64,000 nucleotides of DNA from Bog-532 sp963732345 (GTDB lineage Bacteria > Actinomycetota > Actinomycetes > Streptosporangiales > Streptosporangiaceae), in the NCBI GenBank assembly GCA_963732345.1, contig CAVSZI010000006.1:100990-164989 (forward strand), given 5' to 3'. The notes below the pieces were generated by a model. The model was not told where the DNA came from and made no database searches. It worked only from the letters and a program-made list of their open reading frames with translations. Position 1 is the first letter of the stretch. Every line of letters starts with the position of its first letter. Shown here piece by piece: positions 18,201 to 28,134 of the stretch. Made by a program: the position numbers and the translations under genes.

Positions 18201-21200
18201 GACGACCGTCCCCGGGGGTGAGGTCCCCGGTCCAGGACAAGGTCGAGGTCGAGTCAGCGTAGGACACCGTGCCGGTGCCGGTGGTCACGGCGCCTCGTCG
18301 TTGTAGGCGGCGTCGTCCAGCACCCCGGACAGCGGGTCGGTCAGGCTCGCGCCGATGTACGAGGTCTGCCCGGTGTTGGTGACGGTGACGGTGTAGGTGA
18401 CGGTGCCGACGGGCACGGTGGTGGCCGTGCTGGCGGCCGTGGTGATGGTCAGGCCCGGGGTCAGGACCGGGATGGTGAGCTGGCAGGGGCTGGTGGTGGT
18501 GCCGGGCGGGCAGGTGGACCCGGCCGCGGCCGAGGCGGCGGTGGTGATGACCTGCTTGTCGCCGGTGTCGGGGTTGTTGACGGTCACGGAGAAGGTGATG
18601 GTGACCGACGCGCCCACCGGCAGGTCCCCGGTCCAGGTCAGGGTCGGGGCGGCATACGACAGCGTGCCGGCGCCGGTGCCGGTGCCGACGGCGGCCGCGT
18701 TCCCGTTGTAGGCGGCGTCGTCATCCAGCATCTGGGCGAACGACTCGGTGACGGCCGTCCCGGTGCATAGGGGGCCGTGCCCGGTGTTGGTGATGGTCAG
18801 GGTGTAGCCGATCACCTGGCCGGGCACCGCGAAGGTGGTGCCGGTGGCGGCCTGCACGATCGACAGGGCCGGGGTCTGCACGGTGGTGACGGGAGTGCAC
18901 CGGGGGTCGCCCCCGGCCAGGCAGTTGTTTCCCGGCGCGGCCGATATCGCGGTGGCGGTCAGGATGTGGTCACCGGTGTCGGGGTTGTTGACGGTGACGG
19001 TGGAGGTGATGGTGACCGTCGCCCCGACCGGGATGTCGCCGGTCCAGACCGCCCCGGTCACCCCGATCGACAGCGTGCCCGAGGATCGCTGTCTGGTCGC
19101 CGTTGCCGGTGGCGTCGTCGCTGATCCCGGTGGAGTCGGTGCTGACGCTGATCCCGGAGTAGGGGGTCTGCCCGGTGTTGGTCAGGGTCGCGGTGTAGGT
19201 CACGACGCCGCCCGGGGTGGTGGTGGGGGTGCTGGCGGTGAAGTCGATCAGCAGCTGGGAGACCGTGACGGTGGCGGTGCACTGCGGGCCGGGGGCGGCG
19301 GCCGGGCAGTTGCTGTCCGCTGACGGGGAGCTGATCGTGCTGGCCAGGATCATGTTCCCGGTGTCGGGGTTGTTCACGGTGACCGTGTAGGTGATGGTGA
19401 CCGACCCGGTGGCGGGCACGTCCCCGGTCCAGGTCAGGTCCGGGTTGGTGAACGATACGGCCCCGGCGCTGGCGGCGGCGTTGTTGTTGTAGGTGGCGTT
19501 ATCCAGCACCCCGGTCAGCGGGTCGGTGAAGGCCGCCCCGGCATAGGCGGTCAGCCCGGAGTTGGCGATGGTGATGGTGTAGGCCACCGTGCCGCCGGCC
19601 ACCGCGGAGGGCGCCGCCGTGGTCTGGGTGAACGTCAGCGTGGACGCGCCGACCACGGTGACGGTGGCGGTGCAGTTGGCATCGACGCCGCCGGCCGGGC
19701 AGTTGCTGCCCGGCGTGGCCGAGGTCACGGTGTTGGCCAGGGACTGGTTGCCGGTATCGGGGTTGTTCACGGTGACGGTATAGGTGATGATGACCGCGGC
19801 CGCGCCGATCGCCAGGTCCCCGGTCCAGGACAGTGCCGAGCCGTCGAAGCTGACGGTCCCGGCGGTCGCGGACGCGTTGTTGTTGTAGGTGGCGTCGTCG
19901 GTCACCCCGGACAGCGGGTCGGTGAAGCTGGCCCCGGTGTAGGGGGTCTGCCCGGTGTTGGTCACGGTGATCGTGTAGGTCACCACCCCGCCCGGGGTGG
20001 CCACCGCGCTGCTGCCGCTGGTCGTGGCCGCGGTCTTGACGATGGTCAGGGCGGGGGTCAGGACCGGGACGATCAGCTGGCAGGGGCTGCTGGTGGTGCC
20101 GGGCGGGCAGGTAGAGCCGGCCGCGGCCGAGGCGGCGGTGGTGGTGACCAGCTTGCCGCCGGTATCAGGGTTGTTCACGGTCACGGAGAAGGTGATGACC
20201 GCGACCGCGCCGGGGGCCAGGGTCCCGGTCCAGGTCAGCACCGGGGCGGCATAGGCCACCGCGCCGGTGGTGGCCAGCGCGTCGCCGTTGTAGGCGGCGT
20301 CGTTGGACATCTGGGCGAAGGACTCGGTGACGGCCGTCCCGGCGGCATAGGTGGTCGGCCCGGTGTTGTTGATGGTCAGGGTGTAGCCGATCACGTCGCT
20401 GGGCACCGCGCTGGTCGCGTTGGCGACCTGCGTGATCGACAGCTCTGGGACCAGCACCGGGACGCTGACCGAACAGGGATCGGTGCTCCCGGCCAGGCAG
20501 TTGTTGCCCGGCGCCGCCGTGGAGGAGGTGGCGGTCATCACCTTGTTCCCGGTATCGGGATTTTTCACCGTCACCGTCCCGGTCACCGTGACACTCCCGC
20601 CGACCGGGATGCTCCCGGCCCAGGAGATCCCGGTGGTGGTGACCGTCAGCGTGCCCGAGGTCGCGGTCCGGTCCCCATCGCCAGTGGCATCGTCGACGAC
20701 GTCGACCAGGTTGGTGGCGATCGTGATCCCGGTATAGGCCACCTGCCCGGAATTGGTGAACACCGCGGTGAACCGGACCACCGACCCCGGCGTGGTGGTG
20801 GTCACGTCCGAGCTGGTCACGATCGTCAGCGCCGCCACCTCCACCGTCGCCGTGCAGGCCACCGCGCCGCTCCCGGCGGTGCAGTTGTTCCCGGCCGTCG
20901 CGGAGGTGACCGTGCTGGCCAGGATGTGGTCGCCGGTGTCGGGGTTGTTCACCGTCACCGAGAAGGTGATCGTCGCGACCGCACCAGGAGCCAGGTTCCC
21001 GGTCCAGGTCAGGTCCGGGCTGGTGAACGCCACCGTCCCGCCGCCGGTGGCGGCGGCGTCGCTGTTGTAGGCGGCGTCGTCCAGCACCCCGCCGAGCGGG
21101 TCGGTGAAGGTGGCCCCGGTATAGGCGGTCTGCCCCGAATCGGTCACCGTCACCGTGTAGGACACCAGCGCTCCCGGCGCCGCCGTGGCCGGGGCGGCGG

Positions 21201-24200
21201 TCTGCGCGATGGTCAGGGCGGGGGTCTGCCCCGCGACCGTGACCGTGCAGGCGGGACCCTGGCCGCCCGGCGGGCAGGTGCTGCCCACCGTGGCCGAGGT
21301 GACGGCGGTCACAATCACCTTGTCCCCGGTGTCCGGGTTGTTCACCGTGACCGAGAACGTGACCGTCACCGTCGCCCCGACCGCGAGGTCCCCGGTCCAG
21401 GTCAGGTTCGGGCTTGAGTACGTCACCGAGCCCGCGCTCGCCGCCGCGTTACCGTCGTAGCTGGCGTCATCCAGCGCCCCGGCCAGCGAGTCGGTGAAGG
21501 TCGCCCCGGTATACGGCGGTCGGGCCCGGATCGGTCACCGTCACCGTGTAGCCGATGACGGTGCCCGGCGCGGCCGCGCCGGTGTTCGCGGTGGCGGTGA
21601 TGGTCAGCGCCGGGATCAGGACCGGCACGCTGACCGAGCAGTTGGGATCGTGGCCGCCTGCCGGGCAGTTGCTGCCTGGCGCGGCCGTGGTGATCGTGCT
21701 GGCCAGGACCTTGTTCCCGGTGTCGGGGTTGTTGACGGTGACGGTGCCGGTGATCGTGACCGTGCCGCCGGCCGGGATGCTCCCGGTCCAGGAGATGCCC
21801 GTGCCGGTCAGCGTCAGCGTGCCCGAGGTCGCCGTCTGGTCACCGTTGGGGGTGGCGTCGTCGACGACGTCGGTGATGTTCGAGGCGACCGTGATCCCGG
21901 TGTAGGGGACCTGGGCGGAGTTGGTGAACGTCGTGGTGAACCGGACCACCGAGCCGGGGGTGGTGGTGGTCACGTTCGAGCTGTTCACGATCGTCAGCAC
22001 CGCCACATCCACCGTGGCGGTGCAGGCCGCGGCCGGGTTCCCGGCCGGGCAGGTGGACCCGGCCGTGGCCGAGGTGATCGTGCTGGCCAGGATCTTGTTC
22101 CCGGTATCGGGATTATTGACCGTGACGGAGAACGTGATCGTCGCGGCCGCCCCGACCGCCAGGTCCCCGGTCCAGGTCAGGTTCGGGCTGGCGAACGACA
22201 CGGTCCCGGCGGTCGCGGCCGCGTCGGCGTTGTAGCTCGCGTCGTCGAGCACGCCGGACAGCGGGTCGGTGAAGGTCGCGCCCGTATAGGCGGTCCCCCC
22301 GGTGTTGGTCACGGTCACCGTGTACTGCACCACCGCCCCCGGCGCCGTCGCCGGCGCGCCCGCCGACACCGAGATGCCCAGCCCCGGCACCAGCACCTGA
22401 ACCGAACTGGTGCAGCGGGGATCGGTGCTACCGGCCGGGCAGTTGCTGCCCGCGGTCGCCGAGGTCACCGTATTGGCCAGCAGCTTGTCGCCGTTGTCGG
22501 GGTTATTCACCGTCACCGAGAACGTGATCGTCGCGGCCGCCCCGACCGCCAGGTTCCCGGTCCAGGTCAGGTTCGGGCTCGAATAGGACACCGAGCCCGC
22601 CGTCGCGGACGCGTCGGCGTTGTAGCTCGCGTTATCGAGCACATCCGACAGCGAATCGGTGAACGCCGCGCCGGTATAGGCCGTCTGCCCGGAGTTGGTC
22701 ACCGTGATCGTATAGCCCACCACCGTGCCGGGCGTGGGGGTACCCGGGCTGGCGGTCAGCGCGATCGTCAGGCCGGGCACCAGCACCGTGACGTTATTCG
22801 CGCACCGCGTGTCCGTGCTCCCGCTCGCGCAGTTATTGCCGGCCGTGGCCGAGGTGAGGGTGCTGGAAAGGACCTTGTTCCCATTATCGGGGCTGCTGAC
22901 CGTGACCGAGAACGTGATCGTCGCCGCCGCCCCGACCGCGAGGTTCCCGGTCCAGGTCAGGTTCGGGCTCGAGTAGGACACCGAGCCCGCCGTCGCGGTC
23001 GCGTTGACGTTGTAGCTCGCGTCATCGAGCACCCCCGACAGCGAATCGGTGAGCGCCGCGCCGGTGTAGGCGACCGTGCCGGAGTTCGTGACGGTGATGG
23101 TGTAGTTAACGGTCGCGCCGGGGTTGGCGGTCGGGGGGCTTGCGGTCACCGCCATGATCAGGACCGAGACCGGGACGGTACTCGAGCACCGTGAGTCGTG
23201 GCTCCCGGCCGCGCAGTTGCTGCCCGTGCTGGTGGAGGTCACCGTGCTGACCAGGCTCTTGTCGCCGGCGTCGGGGTTGTTCACCGTGGCCGAGAGGGTG
23301 ATCGTGGCGGTCGCTCCGACCGCAAGGCTGCCCGTCCAGGTCAGGTTCGGGCTGGTGTAGGAGACGCTGCCCGCCGACGCGGACGCGTCGCTGTTGTAGG
23401 TGGCGTCGTCTATGACACCGGACAGTGAGTCGGTGAAGGTCGCCGCGCTGTAGGCGGCGGAGCCTGAATTGGTCACGGAGACCGTGTAGTGCACGATCCC
23501 CCCCGGGACGGCCGCACTCGTTCCCCCCGCGCTGAGCGAGATCGTCAGCTGCGGGGCCGCGCAGGACTGGATGGACCCCGTGAACGGGGCGGCCTGGACC
23601 TGGCCGCCGTTCGGGCTGCCGCTCAGGCCGCCCTGCGCGTAGGCCGCTGCGATGATGCCGCCGTTCAGGCCGTTCTGGTCGTTGTCGTTCACCGTGGCGC
23701 CGGGCGCGTAGATGGTCCCCGGGACCGTCGACGACCCGCCGATCGTGACCTGCGTGGCCGTCGAGAAGTTCCACAGCATGTATCGCACGCCCGAGCTCTG
23801 GACACCATTGAAATTTCCCGGCGTCCAGGAAAAGTTGTTGGACACGCCGCTCGTGTTCACGTTGATAATCAGCGGCATGGTCGAGGTAGGTGAGTTATTG
23901 AACGTCAAGGTGGAGATGTTGGCCAGGTTGGCGGCCGAGATATCAAGGACATTCTGCGTGCCGGGGGTGAGCGTGACATAAGCGTTCGTGCCGGGGGAAA
24001 GCGGAAAAGTCAGCGCCTTCCTGTTCGCGTTCGTGAGCGCCAGCGAATTGGCGCAGGTCGCCATGTCGGCGGACTGGCTGGCGAATGTGGTGAACGCGCT
24101 GGCGAAGTCGATGAGACCCGACTGGCTCACTGAGGATGGCGGCTGAGCGACCGCCAGCGCGACCTGTGGCTTTGACTCGTAGCTGCCCCCGGTGGGGACG

Positions 24201-24781
24201 ATGTGCGTCGGGTTGTTCCCGTTGTTGGGGATGATCGATCCGGTCATGTCGCCCACCTTGACGTAGGCGCTGGAGCCGACGCTGACCGTCCCGCCCGAGT
24301 TGCTTCCGGCCCAGTTGATTTTGCCGCCGACCAGCAGGCCGGTGGGCCGAGAATCACCGGGTGCCGTGTACGTTCCCGCCGTCTGGCTCGCCACGGTGAA
24401 GTTGCTGCCGACCGCGAGGTTGCCGCCCATCGCGACCGCCCCGGTGGTTGAGGTCGCGCCGAGGGCCGCGTTCCCCTGGACGAACACGGGAAAGCCCTGG
24501 TTTCCGGTCACCGGGTTGGCCGCGGCCGGCGCGAAGCCGCGGCCGGCCGCGCGGGCGTGACGGGCGGCCATGGGGCGCACCAGGGCCACCGTGCGCTGAG
24601 CCGCCGGGACGCCGTCCCCGCTGGTCAGCGACATCGCACCCGGCTGGACCGCCGTCGCGGCGGGGTCAGCCCCGAGCCGGGCCGCGGCGGGCGCCGGCCC
24701 CGCACAAAGGCTCGCGGCGACGAGCGTCCCGACGACGCCTACGGCCAGCAGCCGGGGCATCGGCCTTCCCGGAACGCGCAT
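15298..24781 (-). pseudogene. Giant secreted repeat protein with WxL-like C-terminal domain (multiple frameshifts)
   Basis: One gene of about 3,160 codons. The N-terminus (ATG 24781; a TTG at 24844 is possible) has a signal peptide, MPRLLAVGVVGTLVAASLCA. Residues up to about 410 resemble choice-of-anchor-A domains (PVFVQGNAALGATSTTGAVA, TIYAPGATVNDNDQNGLNGG). About 20 repeats of 125 aa follow (DUF11/DUF7927-like beta sandwiches). The C-terminus has VTDDRGFGADWTATVS and ends in WDPLINVNVP...THSV-like IVHSVS, resembling WxL wall-binding domains. The frame is broken near 21515, 19085, 18295, 18210, 18015, 17880, 17330 and 16720. Each break is repaired by a one- or two-base change, so this is a recent pseudogene or indel-rich assembly of one gene. 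The product would be a wall-bound adhesin. Confidence 0.8.
15715..23560 (-). repeat. About 20 tandem 125-residue repeats
   Basis: Each unit contains the succession TPYTGATFTDPLSGVLDDA, LTWTGDLAVGA, ITFSVTVNNPDTG and a terminal CPAGGTDPRC. Counting the terminal cysteine motif gives 20 units. DNA identity between neighbours is high enough to threaten assembly and to permit recombination between units. A second unit type (TSGTLTLTGTGISWTGSIPA) occurs every few copies. Confidence 0.8.
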
Positions 24782-24889
24782 GGCGGTAATCCGGCGCTCA
24801 GCAGCGGCCGCCGGATAATGACGCGAACGGGCCACCTCATCCAAATCCCCCTATAAACCGGCCAAGCCAGGCGCTCTAGCGAAATCGGG

Positions 24890-25005
24890 CACTTCTCCCG
24901 TATGCCGCGGGTAATATCTTTCTTAAATCCACCAGCATAAATGGTGACACCCGCACTTTGCAGAGTCCTTTCGGCGGAGCCGTGGCTGAAATGGTCATAC
25001 ATTCA
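24890..25005 (-). ncRNA. Candidate structured leader of the giant repeat gene
   Basis: Reading the minus strand, CGCCGAAAGG is followed by CTGCAAAGTGCGGGTG, a CACCA/TGGTG hairpin, and then ATTACCCGC able to pair with GCGGGT. A GAAA tetraloop followed by GCAAAG recalls class I c-di-GMP riboswitches, and the neighbouring gene is a c-di-GMP enzyme. The conserved 3' block of that class is not found, so the identity is unproven. Confidence 0.25.
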
Positions 25006-25130
25006 CCATCTAGAAATGGAAACCCTACCTGCCTGTACCCTAGGTAATCAAGATCTAAGCCTCGATCCACCGCTATGCCGGTCGCTCGTTTGGCGGGCGT
25101 CGGCCGCGGACATACCGGCAGGGAGGCAAG

Positions 25131-26942
25131 TTGCTTTCCGGGGGGCTGAAGCAGCTGAAATCGCACCGAATGCGGCGCCGAACGAGGGGTGATGCCGAGG
25201 TGCCGCCACCGCCGCGGCGGGAGAGCGCGCCACGGCGCGAGCTCGAACTCACGTGCGTGCGCAACCTGCTGTCCGCCACCGCGGAACGGGTGTACTTCAA
25301 GGACCTGCAGAGCCGGTTCCTTTTGGTCAGCGCAGGCTGGATCGCCGCATGCGCCCCGGACCATACCGCGGCCGAGCTGATCGGGAAGACGGACTTCGAC
25401 TTTTTCAACGAGGAGCATGCCTCCACCGCTTTTGAAGACGAGCAGCAGATCATCCGCACCGGCGAACCGATCATCGGGAAGCTGGAGCAGGAAACCCATG
25501 GCGGCCAGGCGCTCGCCTGGGTGTCGAGCACGAAAATGCCACTCCGGGACGAAAGCGGCCGGATCATCGGCACCTTCGGCATCTCGCGCGAGGTGACCGC
25601 ACAGATCAGAGCCGAGAAAGCCCTGGCCCACCAGGCTCTGCACGACCCGCTCACCGGGCTGCCGAACCGCATCGCGCTGCTGGACCGCCTGTCCCAGGGG
25701 CTGCTCGCCATCGAACGGCATCCTGCGCGGCTGGCGGTGCTCTTCATCGATCTGGACAACTTCAAGGAGATCAACGATTCCTACGGTCACGATGCCGGCG
25801 ACCTGGTGCTCGGCGCGGTCAGCCGCCGGCTCTCGGCTGTCGCCCGGCGCGGTGACACGGTAGCCCGCCTCGGCGGGGACGAGTTCGTGATGCTGTGCGG
25901 GGATCTGGACAGTCATGTTGTCGTCCGTTCCATCGGCGACCGGATCATCCGGTCGATCGCCGTGCCCTACGTCTACGGCGGGCGGGACTTCTCCGTCACC
26001 TGCAGCGTCGGTATCGTCGTCACCGGCGACGCGGCCGCCGAGCCCGACGAGCTGATCGGCCACGCGGACAGGGCGATGTACGAAGCGAAAAAGGCCGGAC
26101 GCAACCGCTGTCAGGTGTACAACCCGGCGCATCGCGCCCGCGTGGAGAAGAACATGCTGCACAACGAGCTGTGCCGCGCCATCGAGAATTCTGAGCTGTT
26201 CCTGGTCTACCAGCCGCTGTTCTCGCTGAAAGCGCGGTCGCTGACCGGTGTCGAGGCCCTCGTGCGCTGGCGCCATCCCAGCGGCGCGGTCATGCCACCC
26301 GGCGACTTCATCCCCTTCGCCGAGGAAAATGGGCTGATCGGGGAGCTCGGCTCGTTCGTTCTGGACGAAGCCTGCCGCCAGCTCGCCGACTGGGCTGCGC
26401 GGGACGGCTGGCCGGGTGCCTTCACCATGGCGGTCAACGTCTCCGGGCGCGAGATTTTGGATCCCGGGCTCCCCGGGCGAGTGGCCGAGATGGTCCGGCG
26501 TCATGGCCTTCAACCACCGCAGTTGTGCCTGGAGATCACCGAGACCGCACTCATTGCGGAAGTTGGCGACGTCCAGGAGACCCTGTCCGCGCTATCGGCC
26601 ATCGGCGTGCGCATTGCCCTTGATGACTTCGGGACCGGCTATTCCACGCTCGTTTATCTTCAGCGGCTGAACGCGGACGTCCTGAAAATCGACCGCAGCT
26701 TCGTTGAGCACATCAGCCGGAGTACCCGCGACCGCGAGATCGTCGCCGCCCTGACGGCGATGTCGCACGCACTGGGGATGACCGTGGTCGGCGAGGGCAT
26801 CGAGACGAGCCAACAGCTCGCCATCCTGGCCGACCTGGACTGCGACGTAGGTCAGGGGCTGCTCTTCGGGCAGCCCCTGACCCCCGAAGAAGTAGTTGCT
26901 GAGGTCAACGTGCCAGGTCAGAGGGGGTTTCGCGACCGGTAG
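25131..26942 (+). CDS. PAS-GGDEF-EAL c-di-GMP turnover protein
   Basis: 603 aa from TTG 25131 (GGGAGG five bases upstream; ATG 25170 is an alternative). A PAS domain spans about 42-158 (ERVYFKDLQSRFLLVSAGWI). The diguanylate cyclase domain has an intact RLGGDEF (about 245-251). The phosphodiesterase domain has GVEALVRW (Glu375), ALDDFGTGYS and LKIDRSFV, all catalytic residues intact. It is soluble. It is divergent from the giant surface protein, suggesting that c-di-GMP controls its production. Which activity dominates cannot be told. Confidence 0.9.
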   Translation: MLSGGLKQLKSHRMRRRTRGDAEVPPPPRRESAPRRELELTCVRNLLSATAERVYFKDLQSRFLLVSAGWIAACAPDHTAAELIGKTDFDFFNEEHASTAFEDEQQIIRTGEPIIGKLEQETHGGQALAWVSSTKMPLRDESGRIIGTFGISREVTAQIRAEKALAHQALHDPLTGLPNRIALLDRLSQGLLAIERHPARLAVLFIDLDNFKEINDSYGHDAGDLVLGAVSRRLSAVARRGDTVARLGGDEFVMLCGDLDSHVVVRSIGDRIIRSIAVPYVYGGRDFSVTCSVGIVVTGDAAAEPDELIGHADRAMYEAKKAGRNRCQVYNPAHRARVEKNMLHNELCRAIENSELFLVYQPLFSLKARSLTGVEALVRWRHPSGAVMPPGDFIPFAEENGLIGELGSFVLDEACRQLADWAARDGWPGAFTMAVNVSGREILDPGLPGRVAEMVRRHGLQPPQLCLEITETALIAEVGDVQETLSALSAIGVRIALDDFGTGYSTLVYLQRLNADVLKIDRSFVEHISRSTRDREIVAALTAMSHALGMTVVGEGIETSQQLAILADLDCDVGQGLLFGQPLTPEEVVAEVNVPGQRGFRDR

Positions 26943-27134
26943 CGGCAACTTCCTGCCCACGCCAGCACCGCCGCCCTAGCAGGGCCCAGGCGACGCGGAC
27001 CGCCGCGAACCCGGCCCCGCGTATCGCCGCATCCTTGCCATTCCCCCCGTCTCCGTGTAACGCTCGACGTATGACCGTATTCTTAGCGTTAGATCCAGGC
27101 AGCCTCTTCGCCGCACAGTGGAAGGGGTGAGTTC

Positions 27135-27449
27135 ATGCGTCCTGTGCAGCTCCCGTGGCGTACCGGCGGGCGGCGTGGCCGGACGATCCACGTCCAGCTC
27201 CGCGCCGACCCTTCAGATGCTGACCCGTTCGCCGGGATCATGGACACACCTGAGCTTGCAGCGGAGGCGGTGTTCGCGCATAACGCGGTCCTGTCGGTAC
27301 GGCCGCCCGCTAATGGTTCCCCCCCAGGGGGCCAGTTATGGTGCGGGAGCCGGTGCCCGGCCTTGCGGGGGTGCCGTGGCGTGTGGGCGGCTTCGCGGAT
27401 CTTGCGGTGTTCGCGCAGGCCGGCAGTGAGCCTGCGCTGGCGGATGTGA
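27135..27449 (+). CDS. Small hypothetical protein
   Basis: 104 aa from ATG 27135 with GAAGGGGTGAG upstream. The first 70 residues look real: GRTIHVQLRADPSDADPFAG then IMDTPELAAEAVFAHNAVLS, a pattern seen in small actinobacterial accessory proteins. After about residue 70 the frame becomes Cys/Arg-rich while the next gene starts in another frame, so the tail may be read-through after a lesion. Function unknown. Confidence 0.45.
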   Translation: MRPVQLPWRTGGRRGRTIHVQLRADPSDADPFAGIMDTPELAAEAVFAHNAVLSVRPPANGSPPGGQLWCGSRCPALRGCRGVWAASRILRCSRRPAVSLRWRM

Positions 27450-27658
27450 TCGTGTGTGTCGCGGCGGCACCGGAGATCGCGGTGCTGGTGTGCGAGCTGC
27501 ATAATGCGGGGCTGGCCGTGCAGCCGGGGACACGTGAGGTGAACCGGCTGATCCGTGAGCATCTGGCTGTTGACCGGGCTGGCGGCGGCCGACGGCAAGA
27601 AATCCTGGAGACCACCATCGGCCCCGAGGGGCGGACGGGAATGGATGCTGGGCGCTGA
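27338..27658 (+). CDS. Small hypothetical protein
   Basis: 106 aa from ATG 27338, overlapping the 3' part of the preceding gene in another frame. It reads WRVGGFADLAVFAQAGSEPA and VIVCVAAAPEIAVLVCELHN, a compact alpha/beta pattern, with VNRLIREHLAVDRAG near the end. No family is recognised. The overlap suggests translational coupling with the 27135 gene. Confidence 0.5.
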   Translation: MVREPVPGLAGVPWRVGGFADLAVFAQAGSEPALADVIVCVAAAPEIAVLVCELHNAGLAVQPGTREVNRLIREHLAVDRAGGGRRQEILETTIGPEGRTGMDAGR

Positions 27659-27672
27659 AGTGCCAGGCGCTG

Positions 27673-27954
27673 TCAGGTGAGGGGCGTTGGCGGGACGCTG
27701 GGCAGTGCCTCAATCCGCGCGTCGTCGTCCGGCAGCAGCTCGTCCGGGCGCATGCCGCCAGCAGCAGGACCGGCGACGGCGGCCAGCACGAACAGTTGCT
27801 CCGGGCTCCGGTAAGCACTGGCGTCCGGCAGCAGGCAGTCCCGCGCAGTGTCGCGGATGTCCGCGTGGCCCAGCGCCCGCGAGGTCAGCACCAGCGTGAC
27901 GAACGCCTGCCCGATCTTCTCTGCCTCGGAATACTCGTTGTCCATGATGTCCAT
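27673..27954 (-). CDS. Small hypothetical protein
   Basis: 93 aa, acidic and helical: MDIMDNEYSEAEKIGQAFVT then LVLTSRALGHADIRDTARDC. It is convergent with the 27338 gene. There is no signal peptide and no recognised family. A minus-strand stretch upstream (28000-28110) reads SGKFSKEDIDSLIEQGAVAP and may be part of another small or broken gene. Confidence 0.5.
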   Translation of the reverse strand: MDIMDNEYSEAEKIGQAFVTLVLTSRALGHADIRDTARDCLLPDASAYRSPEQLFVLAAVAGPAAGGMRPDELLPDDDARIEALPSVPPTPLT

Positions 27955-28134
27955 GATGCACCCGCCCCGTCAGGATGCCCTGTGCCGGTCAGCCAGGTCC
28001 CAGGGGACACCGGGTGGGTGCGACCGCGCCCTGTTCGATCAGGCTGTCGATGTCTTCTTTGCTGAACTTGCCGGACAGCTGAGACCGTCTGCGAACACTC
28101 AGTTGGCGGACCCGCCGTACTAGTCTTCCGGTAC

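Noticed and set aside
16700..21520. Programmed ribosomal frameshifting in the giant gene
   Set aside because: The breaks lie at different sequences without slippery heptamers or fixed spacing. Decay or sequence error is simpler.
21494..23194. Long plus-strand frames over the repeat gene
   Set aside because: They are antisense shadows: Gly/Arg/His-rich, without domains, recurring with the repeat period.
15715..23560. CRISPR-like periodic repeats
   Set aside because: The period is about 375 bases, and the repeats are protein-coding domains with no spacer structure. No CRISPR array is visible in the window.
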